64,000 bases of DNA from Nereocystis luetkeana (GCA_031213475.1 JARUPZ010000005.1:5557732-5621731), one strand, 5' to 3'. Shown: positions 43,545 through 56,246, counted from the stretch's first letter. The notes: generated by a model from the sequence alone, not told the origin. Numbers and translations: made by a program.

Positions 43545-46500
43545 GGTGTTCAAAGGAAGCAGGCGAAGAAGCCTGTAAAGTCCACCCCCAAAAAGGTGCT
43601 GGACCCGCTCTTCCCCGCCCGCAGGAAGTCCTTCCGCATCGGCCGCGACATCCAGGTAACACATTCCTGGCGAGCCATTATTTGCCCAGGGAACGCCTTG
43701 TGTCCGTCCCCCCTCCCGCCAGCCCGAAGTACATTCCCGCCCGAAATGGGCCTCTAGGGCGTGTGGATGAAGACATTACTAATAATAATTACATCTGTGG
43801 ATGAAGATCATTACATCTTTGGATTTTTCTACACGCCCCCGAAATCTAGCAGTGAACAATAGTATTTCTGGGATGGGGGGGGGTAGTGGGCTCGGATGGT
43901 TAAGCTGCCCCTGTTGCATCTATCGCCAGAGGGTATGATATGATGTATGTGACCAGAATTAGCGATTGGCCAATCGTGATGACAAATAATCTCCGTTTCC
44001 CGTTTGGGCGAAGCCGGTCCCGGTTTTCGGAGGTACCACTGGTGCTGTTCTTCGATCCCGATCTCGCATGAAAATTCGCCCGGACTTTATTTCGACGCCT
44101 CCCTCCGACTGCAGTATCACTGTGAGAAGGAGCGATCCGCTTGCGGTGGGGTGGAGTGCCTGGAAGGCAGCCGGAAAGCGGGTATAAGGGGCAGGGGGGG
44201 GGAAGGGCTCCGGCGTCCCGGGGTTTTCATCGAGGAGAGACGGAGGAGCGGAGAGGGACACATGCCTCCCGCGGTTATCAACTTGCGTCTGATTCTACCA
44301 CAGCCCAGGCGTCTATATATGCAAAAAAGACAAGACGTTCAACTGAGAAGTTCGAACGTTTTTTGGCTGTATTGATATAGTACATAGCGGCGTGATCACC
44401 GAGCCGCGATGACAAAAGTTTCGGTGATTTTACCTTTAGCGCTGTTACCCCGAGCGTTATGACACAAGTTACGGTGGTGGATAGGCAAGTCGATGTCTTT
44501 CGGTTCGATTCAAGTCCTCGGTTATTTCGGTCGGCGCATGCGGTGATTTTATGTGACCATTCGCAACACGTATATACGTGAAATCGAGACGACTCTCAAG
44601 CTCCAACTTCATGACGACTCGAACCAGCGGCAACGGCGACCTGTGGAGGACCCTCATTACACGCTCAATTACGCTAAATATGTGACGTTCTTGGCGTTAG
44701 TGAGCGTGTTGTGAGGGTCTTGCGGATGTCGCCGTGCTGTTGGTTCTGACCGTTCATAAAGTTTGAAGCTTGAAAGTCGCCTAGATGATACATACCTGTT
44801 ACGACGACTGCTCGATATAGGCTCTATTTTATTTGTCAGGAACACACCAGGTAGGACTGATGGTTTCCCTAGGACAGTTATCAACGTTGATCTCGATCTC
44901 GCACGACGTGCCAGTGTTTCATTTCCACACTTTCGCTTTGGCCCGAGTTCGGTTGAAGTACCCAAGCGACGCGGCGAAGGCCTTGCTTTTTTCGCGTGAT
45001 TCGAGTGCATAAGGTACCTTACCTTGTCGCTCCCGGGTATCTAGCATGAGGGCGATGTGCTTCCGATTCGACTCCGGGTATACGAGGACGGGTAGTAAGT
45101 ATTCGCTATGCCCGTATGGCGCAAGCAAGACTCGCTATGCTGTTTTTTTGTTACTCTCGGCGAGTGTCAACATGTTCTATCACGCGGTCGCTGACCATGC
45201 CATTGCTGACCTACTTTCCTAATCTTTCGCCATCTAACGCTTCTTTGTTGCCTCTCCCTGGTGCTCGTCTGCCAAATTATGATGTGTGTTGATTTGGATT
45301 GCCACAGCCCAAGGTGGACCTGTCGCGGTTCGTGAAGTGGCCGAGGTATATCCGCCTCCAGCGTCAGCGCAAGGTAAGAAAAAAACTATTTTACGTACAT
45401 GTGGTCTTGGGTACATAGCCTGCTCCTTGGTACCTGACGTGGCAGTGCGCTGAAGTGCTATTAATAGCCCTCAAGATATTATCCTCCTTCCACACTTTAC
45501 TGATGTGAACTACTATATGTGTTTTAGATACGGTCGACAGGGTGTCTAAATATCCCGGCATTATCACTATATGTTATTATTAATGTACCTGGTATATCAT
45601 ACCCAGGTTACGCCTCGTATTTTTTCCTGTTGCCTGAAAGTCAGCTATGAGCGCACTCTTCTGCGCCGATTTTGATTTTGTTCTTTTCAGGTATTTGTAT
45701 GATTCATACCTCAAATGTAAATGGAACGATATTCGCAGGAATCATGCATCAATGTTGTACGAGTATTGACCTACTTGCGTGTGGATGCCGGACGTCCGTC
45801 AAGCATGGAGTTAGTCGGGGGTGATGGGGCCGGTAGCGCGTGTGAAAAGGACGATCCACAGAGGAGGGCTCATCTCGTACCACTCGTAAACCTGATGAGT
45901 ATTAATTCATTCGCGGAAAGTTCCAGTGTAAAACATCGACGTACCAGGTGCTGTAGTACTTTCTATACGTCTGTCTTTCAGGTCTGTGTGTCTGTACTTA
46001 CTACCGCAATAAAGTCCAGGCGGAAGCGAGGAGCACGCATGAGTTGAAAGGAAACTCTTGATGTTTATCGGTAAGTCACTTAACGCTCTCACCCTCTTCT
46101 CTCCCCCCTGCATTGGCATGTACAGATCCTTGTGCAGCGGTTGAAGGTGCCTCCCAGCATCAACCAGTTCTCCAAGACCCTGGACAAGAACCAGGCCACC
46201 GAGCTCCTTAAGGTGCTGATGAAGTACCAGCCCGAGGACAAGAAGGCGAAGCAACAGCGCCTGAAGGAGATCGCTGCCGCCAAGGAGGCCGGCAAGGACC
46301 CCGCGCCTTCCAAGGCCCCGAAGGTGTGCAAACCCCTCATCCCCGTTTTGCTTGTCTTCCCCCTTAACTTAACCCCTTTAGAGCCGCAGTCCCGTTTTGG
46401 GGACAAACTACTTGAAATTTGAGTGGTTTGTCCCCAAAACGGGGCTGCGGTTCTAAAAGGGGTTAAGAAACCCCTAAAGAAAATGCAACCATTTTTTGGG

Positions 46501-49063
46501 AGGCATTTTAGTTTTAAAATTTGTGTGCGATGGTTGTTTTTCCGTACGTTCTAGTGTAACAGGTAAATGGATGTGTTCTTGACTGGTTATTTTACTATGC
46601 TTTCTCCCTAAACGATTGTGCGCTCTGCTGGCTGTTCGTTTTTTGTCGTCGGAGCTTTAGGACAACCTCCTGACATGCTCGGCCCATCTGCTTTACTAAA
46701 TTTTCTTCACGAGTATCGTGACGCAGCAAGACCAGATCTACGAATACAACACACCAGGGCTTCGATTCTACTGTCTGGTTGAAACCCAACGGGCCTAAGC
46801 GGTGTTGACTTGACGGACTCACAGGAAGATGATGGTACCGTCCAACACTTCGGATTGCACACCCTGTCGGATGATTCTCCCAAGCTGGTTTTGTGAGCAG
46901 ACAACGGGGAGGGTGCATACGGTGATACCTGATATTCACCCGAGCCGAGCGACGCGTCTATGAAAAATATCTCGATGGTATTTTATGAAACTCTTCATAT
47001 TACATTTTCGATTTATGCGACTTCCTGGTTTATCGAGGAAATTGGCTACAACAATCGTACTGCAGGGAGAGGGGGGCGTGCCATCTGTCTCACGTATATT
47101 AAAAAAAAGCGCTGAAATTGAATTTGTCGTCACCCTGGTCGTCCACGGCTTTTACTTTGGCTTGGGGTGATGAGGACGAGGACATTTTATATATCTCTTT
47201 ATTAACAGTGTTAATGTCAGCAACCTCCACCTCGTATGTTTTTGCCTTGGATCTATTGGATCAGCACTACTTCTGGCGGCCGCGTGCTATTAACAAGACA
47301 GTAGAATCAAAAAGCCCTGGAACCACCTGTGTTCGTGTTTGTTGGTGTGTCGCATGTTCAATCGTATATTTTCCCAATACCCTGATGCAGGTCTGAAAAA
47401 TACCCCCCCCCCCCGTTTCTCGTGTGTAAGAGCCTCTGACAGGTGATCAAGTCGCGAACAGTTTTTGCTACCGTTGGAGTGTCGTGTGCTGGGCTCGACA
47501 GGTGAGAAATCCAAGTTCTGAACATGTTTTTTTTTTCCCTGCCGTGTGCTGCGTTGACAGGTGATCAAGTTCGGACTCAAGCACGTCACCACGCTCATCG
47601 AGGAGCAGAAGGCGTCTCTCGTCGTCATTGCCCACGACGTGAACCCCATCGAGCTCGTGGTGTGGCTGCCCGCTCTCTGCCGCAAGATGGGCATCCCCTA
47701 TTGCATCATGAAGGGCAAGGTGTGACTTGTAGCCGATATATATCGTTCAAAAAGCGACGGCATGTTTTATTTATAACAGTGAAGATCGAAAGCGGTGAGA
47801 TCGAGGATGTCGTCGGAAGTCATTTTTGCAAGGTGTGCGGTACTTCGATCGCGCGTACTACGGGTGTCATGGCCCCCGTGTAGGGTATACTCACGTATCG
47901 TGTAGCAACCGTTGCGTAGCCAAGTGTAGTCTTGACGTACTACCAAAAAATACTTTTTTTTAATGTATCCCATTGAACGCAACAATCGCTTTCGTCGATC
48001 GTTTTTTTTCTGATAAAACGTATGTTTGATGGGTACAGTATGCACGCACATCTGGCAAAAGTTGGGCCAAGGATTTTAATTGAAGATACAGATGAACATG
48101 CACGAACCTCTTTTGGTGTAGCTTTTGACTTTGTTTTTCATACCAAACAGAGATATTCCGTTTTATGCGCGTAGACGTCGTATAAGAAACGAGAACTGCT
48201 GTCCCCCTTGCCTACCTTTTTTTCATGCTTTAAGCCTGCCTAGCCCTCAACAAGCGTTGTTACACGCAACTTCACACAAAGCTTGCAAGACGAGTTCCTA
48301 TAGTAATTTTCCGATCTCAACTTCGTTTTTTTTTTTCTCCTCGTGCACTCTGGTACGCGGTACTCGTACTGTACTTCTCTGTACTCTTATCACTTCACAG
48401 ATGTCATGCCCTATAGGGTATAGTTGAGCGGTATGTACCCGTTCGTAGCGTGACAGCTCTTCGCGAACCCATAAGGTCAACAATAATACACTCCTACTGT
48501 AAGTAGGCACTAAGGTTCATTCTTATCGGAGAGCGTTTTTTGCATAATTTCCAAGGTTTGGAAATAATTGGAGATATGTATCGATATACGGAGGCGTTCT
48601 GTCACTATTCGTGAAATTCTCCAGAACCAAAAATATCAAGTTCGTTAACATTCCAATATTTGGAAAAAAAAAACAGGGAAATATGGAAGATTAAAAAATT
48701 GCGCGAAAAAAATGTCGAAAATTTGGGGAAAAGCTCTCCGATAAGAATGACCCTAAGATACAAGCATACCCCGTCCTGTACACCCTCGGTTCGTCTCGTG
48801 CCGCGACTTGATTGGCCGACTGTTTCCAGGCTCGCCTTGGCACCCTGGTGCACCAGAAAAACGCCGCCGTCATATGTCTCACCAACGTGAACAAGGAGGA
48901 CGAGAGCAAGCTCTCCACCCTCAAGTCCAACTTCAACGCCCAATTCAACGAGGGTTTCCAGAGAAAGTGGGGCGGAGGTATCATGGGGCTCAAGACCCAG
49001 CGCAAGCTGGAGAAGAGGCAGAAGGCCATCGAGGCCGAGCTGGCCAAGAAGGCTCAGTACTGA
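43545..49063 (+). CDS. RPL7A: Ribosomal protein eL8 (RPL7A), five exons, first exon unresolved
   Basis: Large-subunit ribosomal protein of the cytosolic ribosome, with the L7Ae-type RNA-binding fold. Exons: 43545-43655 (37 codons, [20 protein letters not shown]), 45308-45373 (22 codons, [15 protein letters not shown]), 46126-46323 (66 codons, [11 protein letters not shown] onward), 47561-47719 (53 codons, [20 protein letters not shown]), and 48830-49063 (77 codons, [11 protein letters not shown] to stop). All four internal introns are GT-AG and phase 0, of 1652, 752, 1237 and 1110 bp. The recognised exons give 255 residues against about 266 in the human protein, so only a short N-terminal exon is missing. 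Frames are intact with no stop. The C-terminal part ends in a Lys/Glu-rich helix. It is the only host gene I can name in the window and should be highly expressed. Confidence 0.96.
43656..45307 (+). other. RPL7A intron A
   Basis: 1652 bp, GTAACA...CACAG. No snoRNA with good C and D boxes was found. No repeat family recognised. Confidence 0.75.
45374..46125 (+). other. RPL7A intron B
   Basis: 752 bp, GTAAGA...TACAG. Contains TACCTGGTA at 45596-45604. Confidence 0.8.
46324..47560 (+). other. RPL7A intron C
   Basis: 1237 bp, GTGTGC...GACAG. Contains MITE-2 44 bases after the donor and a 59-bp triplication of the acceptor region at its end. Confidence 0.8.
46368..46467 (+). mobile_element. MITE-2 copy in RPL7A intron C
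   Basis: 100 bp, bounded by CTTAACCCC and GGGGTTAAG. Arms of about 41 bp are nearly perfect inverted repeats around an 17-bp centre. Transcribed RNA would fold into a hairpin close to the 5' splice site. Confidence 0.93.
47438..47564 (+). repeat. 59-bp periodic triplication of the intron C acceptor motif
   Basis: GACAGGTGA occurs at 47438, 47497 and 47556, exactly 59 bases apart, each with related flanks (GTGTGCTG before the last two; TGATCAAGT after the first and last). Only the third opens the true exon. Confidence 0.85.
47720..48829 (+). other. RPL7A intron D
   Basis: 1110 bp, GTGTGA...TCCAG. Nothing else recognised. Confidence 0.8.
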
Positions 49064-51924
49064 TCGATGTCGATCCGATACGTGGACGTTTCCTTTCCGC
49101 CATGTACAGCATACGAAAACCGTGGATGGGTTTTGATGCCCGTCCCTGACGGCGTTTTTGTCTCGTGCTCGAGCGGAAACGTTTTTGGAGGGGGGTCGAG
49201 ACGGGTGTTGATTGTACGGTGTGGACGGTGGAAGGGGGATGGTTCGGGAGGGGTGGCAAGACGGTTGTTGTAGCTGTGGCGACCGTCGTAACAACAGGGC
49301 TTCAAAAATGGGAAAACAGAAACATAAAAAAAATGCATGGCAATGTTTTGCACCGAGCAGAAAGAACATGCATTGTCAGACTGCCCTTAGGCACAATTTA
49401 TCGGACGCGACAGAGCATGATATTTCCGGACTGTCGTGGCGGATTTCCATGTATGTGCTGAGGGGCGGTGATTGAACTGCGAAAAGAGTTCTTGGATTGA
49501 TGCGTGGTGCTGATTGGTTTGTGATGAATAGTGTCGGCGCTCTTTTCAGGGGCTGATTGAGCTATGCAATTCTCGGTGAGAGATATGCATGCATGCATGC
49601 ATACGCCGGCTCTGTGCTCGACTTTTTATATCTGTTCTGCAGTTCCTGATCAAGATTGATGCATGTCTTGCCGTTCACGAGTACTTCTGTCCCATACCAC
49701 GCATACTCGGTCGTTACTATGCACGCACTGTTTTTCGGGTGTCATCTCTTGTATGGTAGTTTTCTGACCTCGGAGTTTCTATCTGTCTGGGGTTGGAGAA
49801 TCTGCATGGACCTGGTGTGCTGGATGTAGACGGGTAGAAAGAACACACACACGTATCAGTGTTATTTACGTGCAGCAGCAATGCTGCTCGTCCATTTACT
49901 TTTCGACATAATATATTGGTCCACACCAAAATCATACCAGGTATGCTGCACGGTCAAACAGCTGGTGCAATGGACTCACAAACCTCTTCCACGTACGTAT
50001 GTAAACTTGGGGGAACCTGGAGCTCTTACGTTCTTACCAGAGGTTTTTGGGGGTTTCGAATGAGAGACTGAAAGTAGGGCCTGTTGGATGCAAAGTACTA
50101 GGTATGAAACGAGAGGTACGCACCACTCCCATAATGTCCCTGCTGCGTTAACTAAATGACTGATGGGGCGTGCAGGGTCCACGCGGGCTGTGCAGTAGAG
50201 GTAGCGCACACGAGGTCCTCAGTACTTTATTCAGATCTGAGCCTGGTCCCTTTAGTTTTTACCGGTTTCTTGTATTAATCGTCGTCCACAAGGTTTCCTA
50301 TTTATAGCAAGACGAGTGCTTCTCTTCGGATAGAAAGAAGGCCCCACCCGACTTCTACTATCTACTCCTGTGCTACACATGAGTCTAATATCCCTTCAGG
50401 GCCTCTAGATGGCGACCTGAACAATGATGATAACGCCTGGTGCTATCAATCGTGTATGAGCTATATTGAGCAGCATGCGCCCAGCAGTATGGCACGGGAA
50501 GTCCGAGACCCTCATTTTGCGGCCGTGCCTCATGACTCTTTTCATTGTCACTCGGACACCAGTTTCACAAGTGTACACTTACTTGTGGTCTCTACCAGGT
50601 AGAACGGATGCATAAAAGGTGTCTGTCTGTCCGATGAGGGTCACTCTATATGGTCACCTACGGACAATTTTTGGTTTGCATCACCCCCCAACCACGCGGT
50701 GACCGTTGCTTCCTGTAGTCGTCACTTACTTCTTGCCGTCAACGTTTCCCTCATGAAGTCTGGAGAGGGTTGTGCTGTGTATAACTTCGGACTCAATCCG
50801 CGAAGTGGAGTGTTCCCTCGCTGTCGACCTAAAGGTCTCTGCACCACCAAGATATATACAGGTACGTGGTTTTCGTCGGTCTGATTCACCTACCGTACAA
50901 CACCGAAGATAACAGAACACAGCCCCTGGGACGATTTTCCAGCAAGGCCGATGCGTCTCTGCAACCTTCTCGAGGATTTTTCCCACAGCCACCATTTTCG
51001 CTTTGTGTGCCCTCCATGTTGTGGAGGAAACCGGGTCTGAAATTCGTCCCAGGGGGTGTGTTATCTTACAGTAAGTGAAGCGTTGTTTTGCCTCAGTTTA
51101 CCGAAAATTCTGTAAGCAAAACCGTGCTTTTTTTGTCCGTCCGTCTGTTCACAATCGAGTAAATGCCAAGACCGTTGTGACACAAGCTTGGACCAAAGGT
51201 CACTTTATACCTGGATTCCGCCGAGGGCATGATTTCTCAACTAATTTACTTCGCCGTCCCCAATACGCGTGCACGCCAGTTTCTCACTGGCGTGTCTCGT
51301 ACTATTCTTGCTCGTGGGCTCACGTGCTGTGTGGGGTCCGGCAGTTGGGGCCTACCTGGTACGATACTTTCCAGGTATAGGTAGCACTCGTTCATTCTTT
51401 CGCTCTTTACTAGTCCGGAGACGCAAGGACCGTTTGTAGCGACAATCAAACGTCCTGACATTCCTCGACAAAAATGTTTACCCCTTCCCCTGACAGACCC
51501 GTGTAGACTGTAGTGTACACTCTCAACCGTACTGTAGTGTGGAGTGGTTTGAGACTTCAGAGCCGAGGCAGTCATAACGTATAATGAAGAAAAAACGAAG
51601 ACAAAGAAATACCACCTTCGAACCAGCTGCACCAGTTGGCGGCACGAGTAGCATAGGCATGTTCTGGTTACTAGTCGGTCTGGTGCCTTGCTACCCTGTC
51701 TGCCACCTCCTTCCAACTTTCGTCCACCGCAGTTGCCCTTCTACTCCTCCTGCCCCCCCCCCCCCTCCCCGCATTCCCTTGGTCGGGTTTTCTGCCACTC
51801 CTCCTCGTGTTGCCCCCCCTCCCCCCATTCCCTTGGGCGCCACCAACGGCGGATGCGCGGCGCTGCCTATTCAGCTCAGCCTCTCATCCTCGTGCCACCT
51901 CACCATGAACCGTTCGGTCGCTTA
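49064..51924. other. Downstream of RPL7A, no further gene recognised
   Basis: Presumably begins with the RPL7A 3' UTR; no obvious polyadenylation signal was chosen. Three TACCWGGTA palindromes (49935, 50593, 51353). Open frames are short and without recognised domains. Confidence 0.4.
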
Positions 51925-52800
51925 GTACCACTTCTTCCCCGCCTTTTTAGCTGCAGTGGACCACAGCGCGGTCTCAACTTCAAACACCAAGGGGGCAAGT
52001 TCCGTTGACCCTTCGCTGACTCGCAACTCCCTAAGGTCTTCGACTATGCATCTATGCCAAGTCTTAAACTGTCCGCCAGGTCTCGGGTTCTCCCCACCAG
52101 CCATCGTCCCGAAAATTACCCGACTGGGTAATCGCTCCTTCCTTTGCCGTGCACGCCCCCAGCAAAGAAGAGCCGCCGTTTGTTTACAGATGGTCATTTC
52201 GATGCTCTCGCAACGTGCCATCTTTAGGGTCTTCGCGTGCGAGAGGGTGGTATTGTCGGTACAAAGTCGGCGCTGGAAGCCAATGACTCGCAACAGGACT
52301 TGGTGGTGAGCCGTTCGAAGTTTGGCACAGTGTTCCGCTCTGAGGGTCCACGTCACACACCCGTACTGCAGGGTCTCAATCACCTCGGCCTTCAGCATTC
52401 GGACTTTCAGGCTAAAAGGGGGGCGGTCGTCCTATCATACAACTCCGGCCCGAACCGTTTGACGCGTGCTCGCACGAGACGGATCCGTCGGTCGATTTCG
52501 AGCGAGAGGTCAGCGTTTTCGTGAATAATGCCGCCTAGGTGTAAGAACTGGGCCGTCTGTTTATACCTCAGGCCTGCTGCTTCGATGACGAGCGGTGGTG
52601 TGCGAGGGTTTGTCTGGTCTGCGTAGAAGCATTGTGCCTGTCTTCTTTTCCGACACCGTGAGACCTGCTTGCTGCTTCGAGGGCAGTCACGATGACTGCC
52701 ACATTTTCGCGAGCCCTTCAGCCGACTTCGAGGCAATTATTCCTGCGTCGTCGGCGTACAACATGCCCCATACAGCCCTTTTTACGCACGTCAACGGCTC
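51925..52800 (-). pseudogene. LINE reverse transcriptase relic with YADD motif
   Basis: Minus strand. The RT catalytic box MLYADDAGII lies near 52740-52765 (YADD codons at 52747-52758). It is followed by FLHLGGIIHENADLSLEIDR, RIRLVRARVKRFG and MLKAEVIETLQYGCVTWTLR, the usual order of the non-LTR RT thumb region, and HHQVLLRVIGFQRR. It ends near 51930 with VETALWSTAAKKAG. At least three frame changes (near 52710, 52600 and at a C/T homopolymer near 52405) show decay. It lacks the VTHADPQ block of the LINE at 41094-42240, so it is probably another family or another part of a similar protein. Confidence 0.8.
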
Positions 52801-53095
52801 CTGATCCTCTGTTGTTCCGACTACTCCTGCACCACTGAGTGAGATGGACCGAATCCCTTACGACTGGCTTCGTCTTGGCTGAAGTTTTTACTATTAATAT
52901 TAAAAACTAGGGAATCAAAGGCCCTCCCGCCCCCACGGCGGTCGGGGCAGATTCCAGTAGTATATAATATAGGAGTTATACTAGGTGAGCCAATACGTAC
53001 ATAGGGTGGACATTAATTGTGGCCCCGTGCTTTAAATTCACGAAAACCACTTATTAATAGTAAGTCACTTTATGTATGACCTCAATAATGAGCGT

Positions 53096-53290
53096 TAAAA
53101 TGATAATGAGAAGGAAGGAGCAAATACAGCAAATAGAGTAGACAAGCTGAAAGTTGGCACGGAAGGGAGGTAGACTTGGTGCATGGGTTTCCTTTTGTTT
53201 CCGAGGTTTTCTTCTTTCGGGAAAGTTATGAGTGATCCATGTTGAAGATCATGCTGCACATTGTCTGATGGCAAGAGGAATAATAATAAT
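53096..53290 (+). mobile_element. 5'-truncated LINE 3' end (family L1x)
   Basis: Begins GAGAAGGAAGGAGCAAATAC and ends GATGGCAAGAGGAATAATAA. Collinear with the 3' UTRs at 8221 and 41182 (which are on the opposite strand). Confidence 0.8.
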
Positions 53291-53434
53291 GAATTGTAAA
53301 ATATGTATTTGATGTGTTTGCTCCCTCTCTGAAATCTCACACTGCAACTTTATTATTAATAGTCGTTGGTTGCAGCAGTACGATGCAATACTTCATCACA
53401 AACACGAGGATGATGGAGACGGCAGCAGCAAGCA

Positions 53435-53640
53435 GTGGTAACGGAAAATAAATGTAAATGCCGTACGAGACGCATCCTCACGAAGGACGGCTTTAATTGT
53501 GGTGGCCATCGACAGAATAGTGTGCCGGATTGGGTCGCCCTGAGCAAAGGCGAGACGATGCTCGTAAGTTATCGACATGGGAAGGTGCAGATTAATATTG
53601 CAAAGATGCTCCGAGTACCTTGGAGTAAAGTAACGAGTAT
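53435..53640 (+). other. Coding-like segment, outer end of left arm
   Basis: Reads DGFNCGGH then SVPDWVALSKGETMLVSY and HGKVQI. The opposite arm has the matching NGCNYGGH, SVPDWVVLSKGQTMLVRY and YGKVQV on the minus strand (61962-62186). Amino-acid conservation suggests an ancestral reading frame pointing inwards. Family unknown. Confidence 0.4.
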
Positions 53641-54310
53641 TGGGGATAAATTTACTTTAGGTACTTCGTGTACTCGGAGTATTTCAGGGTTCGATACTCC
53701 GGAATGTTGCTCGTACTCGGAGTATTTCGGGCATAATCACTCTCCATACTGCTTGTACTCGGAGTATTTCGGGGTTCGATAATCTGAAATACTACTGTAC
53801 TCCGTGTATTTTGGGATTCATTACTCTGGAATAATACTCGTTGTACTTGGAAGTATTTGGGGATATTGTACTGCTCCTACTTTGAGTACTCGGAGTACCT
53901 GGGCATTTCGTACGGCGAATACTTCAAAAAATACTCGGAGTACTTCAGGGTTTCATATTCCGGGGTACGACGAGTAATACTCGGAGTATTTTAGGGTTTT
54001 ATGCTCCAAGGTACTCCGGGTTAGAGTATTACTCGGAGTATTTTACTCGGATGATGAAGTATTCCTGAGTTCAATACTCGCGATACTCGGAGTACTCCGA
54101 GTAATTTAGATGTTTGTGCTCCGGGTACTGCTTGTACTCGAGTATAAGTACTGCTCTTACTCCCTGTACTCGGAGGTTTTGGGCCTTCAGTACTGCTCAT
54201 ATTCCAAGTGCTCCGAGTATTTAGGCCACCAGTACTCTAATACTCGGAGTACTCGGAGTACGAAAATAACTCGATACTTTGAGTATACTCGGAGTATCGA
54301 GCATACTCGG
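53640..54310 (+). repeat. TACTCSGAGTA palindrome array A
   Basis: Degenerate array in which TACTCGGAGTA or TACTCCGAGTA, whole or with one change, recurs every 30-60 bases, joined by TTTCGGGGTTCGA-type words. Direct copy of array B; complementary to arrays C and D. Confidence 0.9.
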
Positions 54311-55080
54311 AGCATTTGTGGTTTTTTTGGTGATTTTCGAAATTATTGCAAAAATACGAAAAATAACAACTCATGGCATAGAGTATAGGACACCTATTAA
54401 GAAACAAGAAATATGGTCCATGAGTCATACAAGAATCGCATATGGGTATGTTCCCAAAACGCTACGCGAAACCGTATAAGATTCGCAAACGGGTATGTTC
54501 CCAAAACGCTACGCTTGATCCGTATAAGATTCGCAAACGGTAAATGTACGTTCCTATACGATAGATATGCTACTCCATCACATCCAGGCTGGATCTTTTT
54601 TTCGAGAGAGGGTACTTTATACACTAGTTTCAAGACAACGATTCTGAAATATCTTATGTTTCTCTAAATCTCAGCCTGGATTTCTCATTGGCCTGTTTCT
54701 TATTAGGTCAAGTGTACTGTAAATCTGTGCTTACGTCCACAGAAAAAGGCTTCCGCTTTTTAAAGAGTAAGAAAGAAACGCCAGTTTGGCATCGAGAGCT
54801 CGGTTTCTTATTTAGTTGTCACCATTGAGCACAGTCTACTATTGGCTAATATATCATACAACATATGGTATTTAGTATAGCACCCAACCCTGCAAATTTC
54901 TTATCCTTATGCGATGAATTTTCTTATTCGTGGTGACACATCAGCTTCAATTTATTCCGAGAGCAACGAACGGCTTTGCAGAATTTCTGAGCTATAATTT
55001 CTCATTCGTGATACAAAACAAGACTTACCCAAACTCGTACGAGTGAATTTCTTAACAGCGGGGGGGCTCTGTATCAAGTA
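54311..55080. other. Left-arm spacer between arrays A and B
   Basis: AT-rich; two direct repeats of GTATGTTCCCAAAACGCTAC (54436 and 54501) with similar flanks. No match to the right-arm spacer seen. Confidence 0.5.
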
Positions 55081-55730
55081 TACTTCTGTTACTACCCGTG
55101 CTTCCAAGTATTTCGGGGTTTAATACTCTAGATACTGCTTTTACTTCAAGTACTTCGGGGTCCAGTACTCTAGATACTGCTTGTACTCGGAGTATTTCGG
55201 GTATGGATACTCTAGATACTGCTTGTACTCGGAGTATTTCGGGGTTCGATACTCTTGAATACTGCAGTACTCCGAGTATTTTGGGGCTCGATACTTGGAA
55301 TACTTTCCGTACTTGAAGTATTTAGGGAGACCCTGTACTGCTCGTACTTTGAGTACTCGGAGTATTTGGGCATTTCGTACGGCGAATACTTCAATACTCG
55401 GAGTATTTCAGGGTTTCATATTCCGAGGTACGAGTAATACTCGGAGTATTTTAGGGTTTTATACTCCAAGGTACTCCGGGTTAGAGTAATACTCGAAGTA
55501 TTTTACTCGGATGATGAAGTATTCCTGGGTTCAATACTCGCGATACTCGTAGTATTACGAGTAATTTAGATGTTTGTACTCCGGGTACTGCTTGTACTCG
55601 AGTATAAGTACTGCTCATACTCCAAGTACTCCGAGCATTTAGGCCATCAGGACTCTAATACGCGGAGTACTCGGGGTACGAAAATTACTGGATACTCCGA
55701 GTATATCGAGTATGCTCGGAGCATCTGTGG
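55081..55730 (+). repeat. TACTCSGAGTA palindrome array B
   Basis: Closely similar to array A in the order of its units, so A and B are a direct duplication within the left arm. Confidence 0.9.
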
Positions 55731-55803
55731 AATGTTGGTTCGACGAAGTGAGTATCGAGTATGCTCGGAGCATCTATTTGTGGAATGTTGGTTCGACGAA
55801 GTG
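55728..55803 (+). repeat. Short tandem duplication GGAATGTTGGTTCGACGAAG
   Basis: The word occurs at 55730 and again at 55783 with TATGCTCGGAGCATCT before both. Only in the left arm. Confidence 0.75.
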
Positions 55804-55875
55804 TACGTACCGATGATGATTGCTACCGTGCATTTTATGATACCGAGAAATCGAATGCTTTCGACCCGGGAGCAT

Positions 55876-56091
55876 TCATTGTCGGTACAACCCCCAAACA
55901 CCGCCAAACCAGCTGCTGCACAGGTGATATAGGGCGAGTTTTGACGTCGTGAAAAGTGGATCATCGTGATTCTTACTGATATTAAAGTAGTAGTGGAGCT
56001 CGAGCAGGGTGCCAACAGCAGCATCACACGCTAGCGGAGCAACAAGAACCGACGGGAGATGACAAGCGAACCGCGCATACGCGTCATACAT
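55876..56091 (-). other. Coding-like segment, left arm, outward-reading
   Basis: The minus strand reads VGTLLELHYYFNISKNHDDP and LFTTSKLALYHLCSS, then WGLYR. The right arm plus strand at 59966-60211 has almost the same peptide. Preserved frame in both arms suggests an ancestral gene. No family recognised. Confidence 0.45.
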
Positions 56092-56246
56092 CCGCTCCTG
56101 CTAGGAGAGCCAACGTCGTTCGCACCGTGAACAAGCGTCTCGCAACAGCGAAGAAAGTGGACTGGAAACAAGCGATAAACGTGCGAGAAGCACGGCTGTG
56201 AAATAGATAGAGATAAATGGGTACAGAACTGTGAGAAGAACTCGGG

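Noticed and set aside
43379-43804. Unspliced 141-codon frame as the start of RPL7A
   Set aside because: It reads the first recognised exon in the wrong phase; the acceptor at 43543-43544 and eL8 similarity support splicing instead.
43656-48829. Intronic snoRNAs, which occur in RPL7A introns of animals
   Set aside because: GTGATGA-like C boxes (for example 47166) have no D box at a proper distance and no terminal stem.
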